From an uncultured Alphaproteobacteria bacterium (GTDB taxonomy: Bacteria; Pseudomonadota; Alphaproteobacteria; Micavibrionales; Micavibrionaceae): 64,000 nt of DNA. Numbering within the stretch: the first letter of the stretch is position 1; every line of letters starts with the position of its first letter. Where the stretch lies: positions 36,330-100,329 of the forward strand of contig CALDTV010000001.1 of NCBI GenBank assembly GCA_937923625.1, in the 5' to 3' direction. Positions 63,101-64,000 of this stretch are shown here, piece by piece. A program made the translations under genes and the position numbers. The notes below the pieces were generated by a model. That model was given only the letters and a program-made list of their open reading frames with translations. It made no database searches and had not been told where the DNA came from.

Positions 63101-64000
63101 ATGTCACATCAATGGTCATGGTGTTTGGTGTCTGGTCTAAATCAACGCCTGTTCCCGCTGTGCCACCATCATCACGCACTTGGAAGGTAAAGTCGGCGTA
63201 TCCCGCGCCATTTTCATTTGCAACTGGCGTAAAAGTTAGGTTTGCGATATCTGCTGCCGTTATTTCTTGCCCTGTTGTGACTGTAGCACCTGATAATTCT
63301 AAAGTGCCCGTGCTTGGCAATGTTGTAATCACGACGGACTGGAAATTATTAGAGGGTGTATCATTCGGATCCGTAAACCCAAAGTCAGCAGCAGCAAATG
63401 TTAGAGTCGAATCTTCTAAGGTTGTGACGGTGTTATCCGCTCCTAATGGCGCATCATTAATGGGTGTGATTGTAATATTAAACGTTGAAGAGCCAATATT
63501 CGTCGTGGCGTCACTTACATCAAAGTCAAAACTATCTGTTGTTGTTTCTGTGCTGTCATGCACATAAACAACGCGATTATTGTCTAAATCATCTTGTGTG
63601 AAACTTGTGATAAGAACACCTGGGGCTGTAGTCAATTCTAACTGACCATTGGCAGGAGCATTTGTAATACTATAAGTAATATCTGTTGTCGCCGTATCAA
63701 TATCACTGCTTGATAGCATCGCAGTTGTTAAAGTTTCTGTGAACCCTTCAAATGTCGACATACCTACATTGGTGTCTAAAATTGGTGGGTCATCAACGGC
63801 AGTTACATCAATGGTGATAATATTGGCTGTTTGGTCTAGGTTTTGGCCACCATCTGCTGTTGTGCCATCGTCGCGGACTTGGAACGTAAAGTCGGCATAG
63901 CCTGCGCCGTTTTCATCTGCGGCAGGGGTGAAGGTTAGGTTTGGAATATCGGCGACCGCAATCTCTTGACCTGCGGTGACCGCGACGCCCGAAAGCTCTA
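57120..64000 (-). CDS. giant cadherin-like tandem-repeat protein, partial
   Basis: One open minus-strand frame runs from the right window edge to 57120, at least 2290 residues, with the true start beyond 64000. It contains 14 full and one partial copy of a 120-residue repeat (360 bp exactly), typified by DNTVTTLEDTPLTF, FGFTDVDDTPANN, LELSGVAVTAGQEI, PNLTFTP, FTFQVRDDGG and the link VNDAP. Two CSPG/cadherin-type modules (VYVHDSTETTTDSFDFDVSDA and a relative with VVYTHDGSETISDDFDFD) flank 13 of the copies. One more 120-aa copy, a cadherin-like module and a 190-residue acidic tail end the protein. Likely a huge secreted or surface adhesin; no RTX, LPXTG or barrel is seen at the C-terminus. Confidence 0.85.
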   Translation of the reverse strand, partial: ELSGVAVTAGQEIAVADIPNLTFTPAADENGAGYADFTFQVRDDGTTADGGQNLDQTANIITIDVTAVDDPPILDTNVGMSTFEGFTETLTTAMLSSSDIDTATTDITYSITNAPANGQLELTTAPGVLITSFTQDDLDNNRVVYVHDSTETTTDSFDFDVSDATTNIGSSTFNITITPINDAPLGADNTVTTLEDSTLTFAAADFGFTDPNDTPSNNFQSVVITTLPSTGTLELSGATVTTGQEITAADIANLTFTPVANENGAGYADFTFQVRDDGGTAGTGVDLDQTPNTMTIDVTSVNDAPDGTDNTVTMFENATFTFAEADFGLTDVNDTPANNFNSVIITAIPTSGALELSGVAITAGQEILATDIPNLTFTPALNLNGNAYDSFDFQVRDDDGTANGGVDLDSTPNTITFDVIPVNSEPFGADNTLSTLEDTAYNFTESDFGFSDPNDIPVNVLESVIITTLPADGILELSGVAVTAGQEILAADIPNLSFTPTANENGTGYTNFTFQVKDDGGTANGGIEIDQTPNTITFDVISVNDAPDGTDNTVTTLEDTPFTFNASDFGYSDADDTPANNFDAVIISTLPANGALTLSGVAVTTGQEIAVADIANLVFTPALNDNGAGYADFTFQVKDDGGTANGGIDTDPTANRITIDVTSVNDAPDGTDNTVTTLEDTPLNFTIADFGLTDASDSPANNFQSVIIRTLPANGILEISGIAVTAGQEISASNIPNLTFTPAANEFGASYSDFTFEVRDDGGTADGGVNLDPVANTMTIDVTAVNDAPDGTDNTLTTLEDTPLGFNATDFGFSDVIDTPNDNFEAVIITTIPTSGVLELSGVTVTAGQEILVTDLPNLFYVPALNDSGLAADGFTFQVKDDGGIANGGIDTDQAPNTLTIDITPVNEAPDGTDNTVTALEDVPLTFNAADFGFTDVDDVPANNLQSVIITTLPSDGILELSGVAVTAGQEIALADIPNLTFTGATNEYGAAYSDFTFQVRDDGGTANGGVDLDPVANTMTIDVTEVNDAPDGADITLTTLEDTPLTFDAANFGFTDVSDSPTDNLQSVIISTLPSNGVLELSGVAVTTGQEIAVTDIPNLVFTPALNDNGTGYTNFTFQVKDDGGITNGGIDTDQVANTVTIDVTSVNDAPAGTDNTVTTLEDTTLNFTAADFGFSDVDDNPANNFDNIIITTIPVNGTFELFGVAVTAGQVIAVADIPNLTYLPALNINGAASDGFTFQVQDDDGIANGGIDTDQTPNQMTIDVTSVNDAPDGTDNVVTTLEDTDYTFAPADFGLTDVNDAPANNLASVIINTLPTDGILNLSGVAVTAGQEISALDIPNLTFSPATNENGAAYSDFTFQVRDDGGTANGGVDLDSTPNIMTIDVTSVNDAPSGADITLTTLEDTALTFTASDFGFSDTDDVPANNFDNIVITTIPTNGTFELSGVAVTTGQVIAVTDIPNLVYLPDLNTNGLASDNFTFQVQDDGGVANAGIDTDQTSNTVTIDVTPVNDAPDATDTTVTTLEDTDYTFNLTDFGLTDTSDVPANNLSSVIINTLPADGILTLSGVAVTVGQEISALDIPNLTFSPATNENGAGYADFTFQVRDDGGIANGGIDLDSTPNTMTIDVTSVNDAPQGTDNSLTTLEDTPYNFSVGDFGFTDINDMPANSLAGVIISSLPANGVLELSGVAVTLGQEIAVADIPNLSFTPDLNDFGANYTDFTFQVRDDDGTAGGGEDTDQTANRITFDITAVDDAPILDVNNGITIFEGDTLAITTADLSSSDVDTLDQDILYTITNAPTNGQLELSSNPGIAITSFTQADLAAGLVVYTHDGSETISDDFDFDLSDATTNIGSANFAITVVPANDAPLAADNTITFDEDNSYTFSATDFNFSDPNDTIANNLQAVRITTLPVNGVLTLSGVPVSAGQFINVADIPNLTFTPDLNGNGTDYGTFTFQVQDDGGTIGTGVDLSTAYTMHLDVTPVNDAPDDIDLSNTFFPEGIDTWNVGIISGADVDSSNLIYTIVSADPIFSITNGNILTTNGAQIFGTDPSSYSVTLRVSDGALTYDETFTITLEPELINIPQTDPTDAFDTNRTTIGGGSNDLDTGRPALEFYIRNFMDEIRNGSLFRYGGEGLIDSSLSSSDNPMKDVFYGNNGVEEIIKRNIIVRLQELSSDIREETDAEVSIEQLAEIFGLDVILFDMQGAESLDDDSNNKADESVTVYDTNAIYKALVSLNENTDTDEAEEGDGIIGRSNNEARQYLHRQLDEAALYYQSKNTKLMKAFDKDKQT

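Noticed and set aside
59053..63567. Long plus-strand open frames (up to 233 codons) opposite the giant repeat gene
   Set aside because: They repeat with the same 360-bp period as the minus-strand gene, have Ser/Thr/Val/Pro-biased composition from antisense reading of the repeat, and lack ribosome sites. They are shadows.
57760..64000. Regular repeats that might be a CRISPR or satellite array
   Set aside because: The period is exactly 360 bp, fully coding on the minus strand with diverged copies; there are no short identical repeats with unique spacers.

Overview
The window looks like a chromosome segment of a free-living or predatory/host-associated alphaproteobacterium with moderate to low GC. 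I cannot name the genus; a Rhodospirillales- or Micavibrio-like lineage is a guess. The signs are a class I (archaeal-type) lysyl-tRNA synthetase, an F1 ATP synthase operon atpHAGDC standing apart from the Fo genes, the neighbourhood xerC / DUF484 / small transaldolase / priA / atpHAGDC, and the suc-odh-lpd TCA block.

Region 1 (1-17 kb) is a stretched TCA-cycle locus: sucC, sucD, sucA, sucB and lpdA in order on the plus strand. Between them sit an OmpA/BON envelope protein, a DUF4332 membrane protein, small hypothetical genes, a 39-residue ORF followed by a candidate C-rich small RNA with a strong terminator, an AT-rich island with a frameshifted IS1595-type transposase and a coupled two-gene unit, and a zinc deaminase-like gene. 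Region 2 (17-25 kb) holds a probably frameshifted hypothetical gene, xerC, an AIG2/GGCT-like gene, a DUF484 gene, a fructose-6-phosphate aldolase/transaldolase-like gene, priA and a TraX-like gene.

Region 3 (25-31 kb) is the F1 ATPase operon. It is interrupted three times: by a gene-less element with 32-bp imperfect inverted ends between atpH and atpA, by a GxxExxY (PD-(D/E)XK-like) gene framed by 29-bp decamer-based inverted repeats between atpA and atpG, and by three overlapping small genes, one of them amphi-Trp, between atpD and atpC. Region 4 (31-45 kb) has a dinG-like helicase / pabB / pabC-like minus-strand operon, lysS (class I), several orphan genes, uvrB, and a SIR2-like gene starting just after uvrB. 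Region 5 (45-57 kb) has a PhzF-family gene, a periplasmic cyclophilin, iron-related genes (bfd, bacterioferritin, a Porin_O_P gene with a strong Fur-box match, dps), a frameshifted ketopantoate-reductase-like gene, purB, a cinA-like gene, map and radC. A relic of an outer-membrane barrel C-terminus follows radC.

Region 6 (57 kb to the end) is one huge minus-strand gene made of tandem 120-residue (exactly 360-bp) cadherin-like repeats, running off the right edge. Dispersed palindromic intergenic repeats occur at about 14.4, 20.3 and 45.3 kb. I recognised no tRNA, rRNA or CRISPR array.
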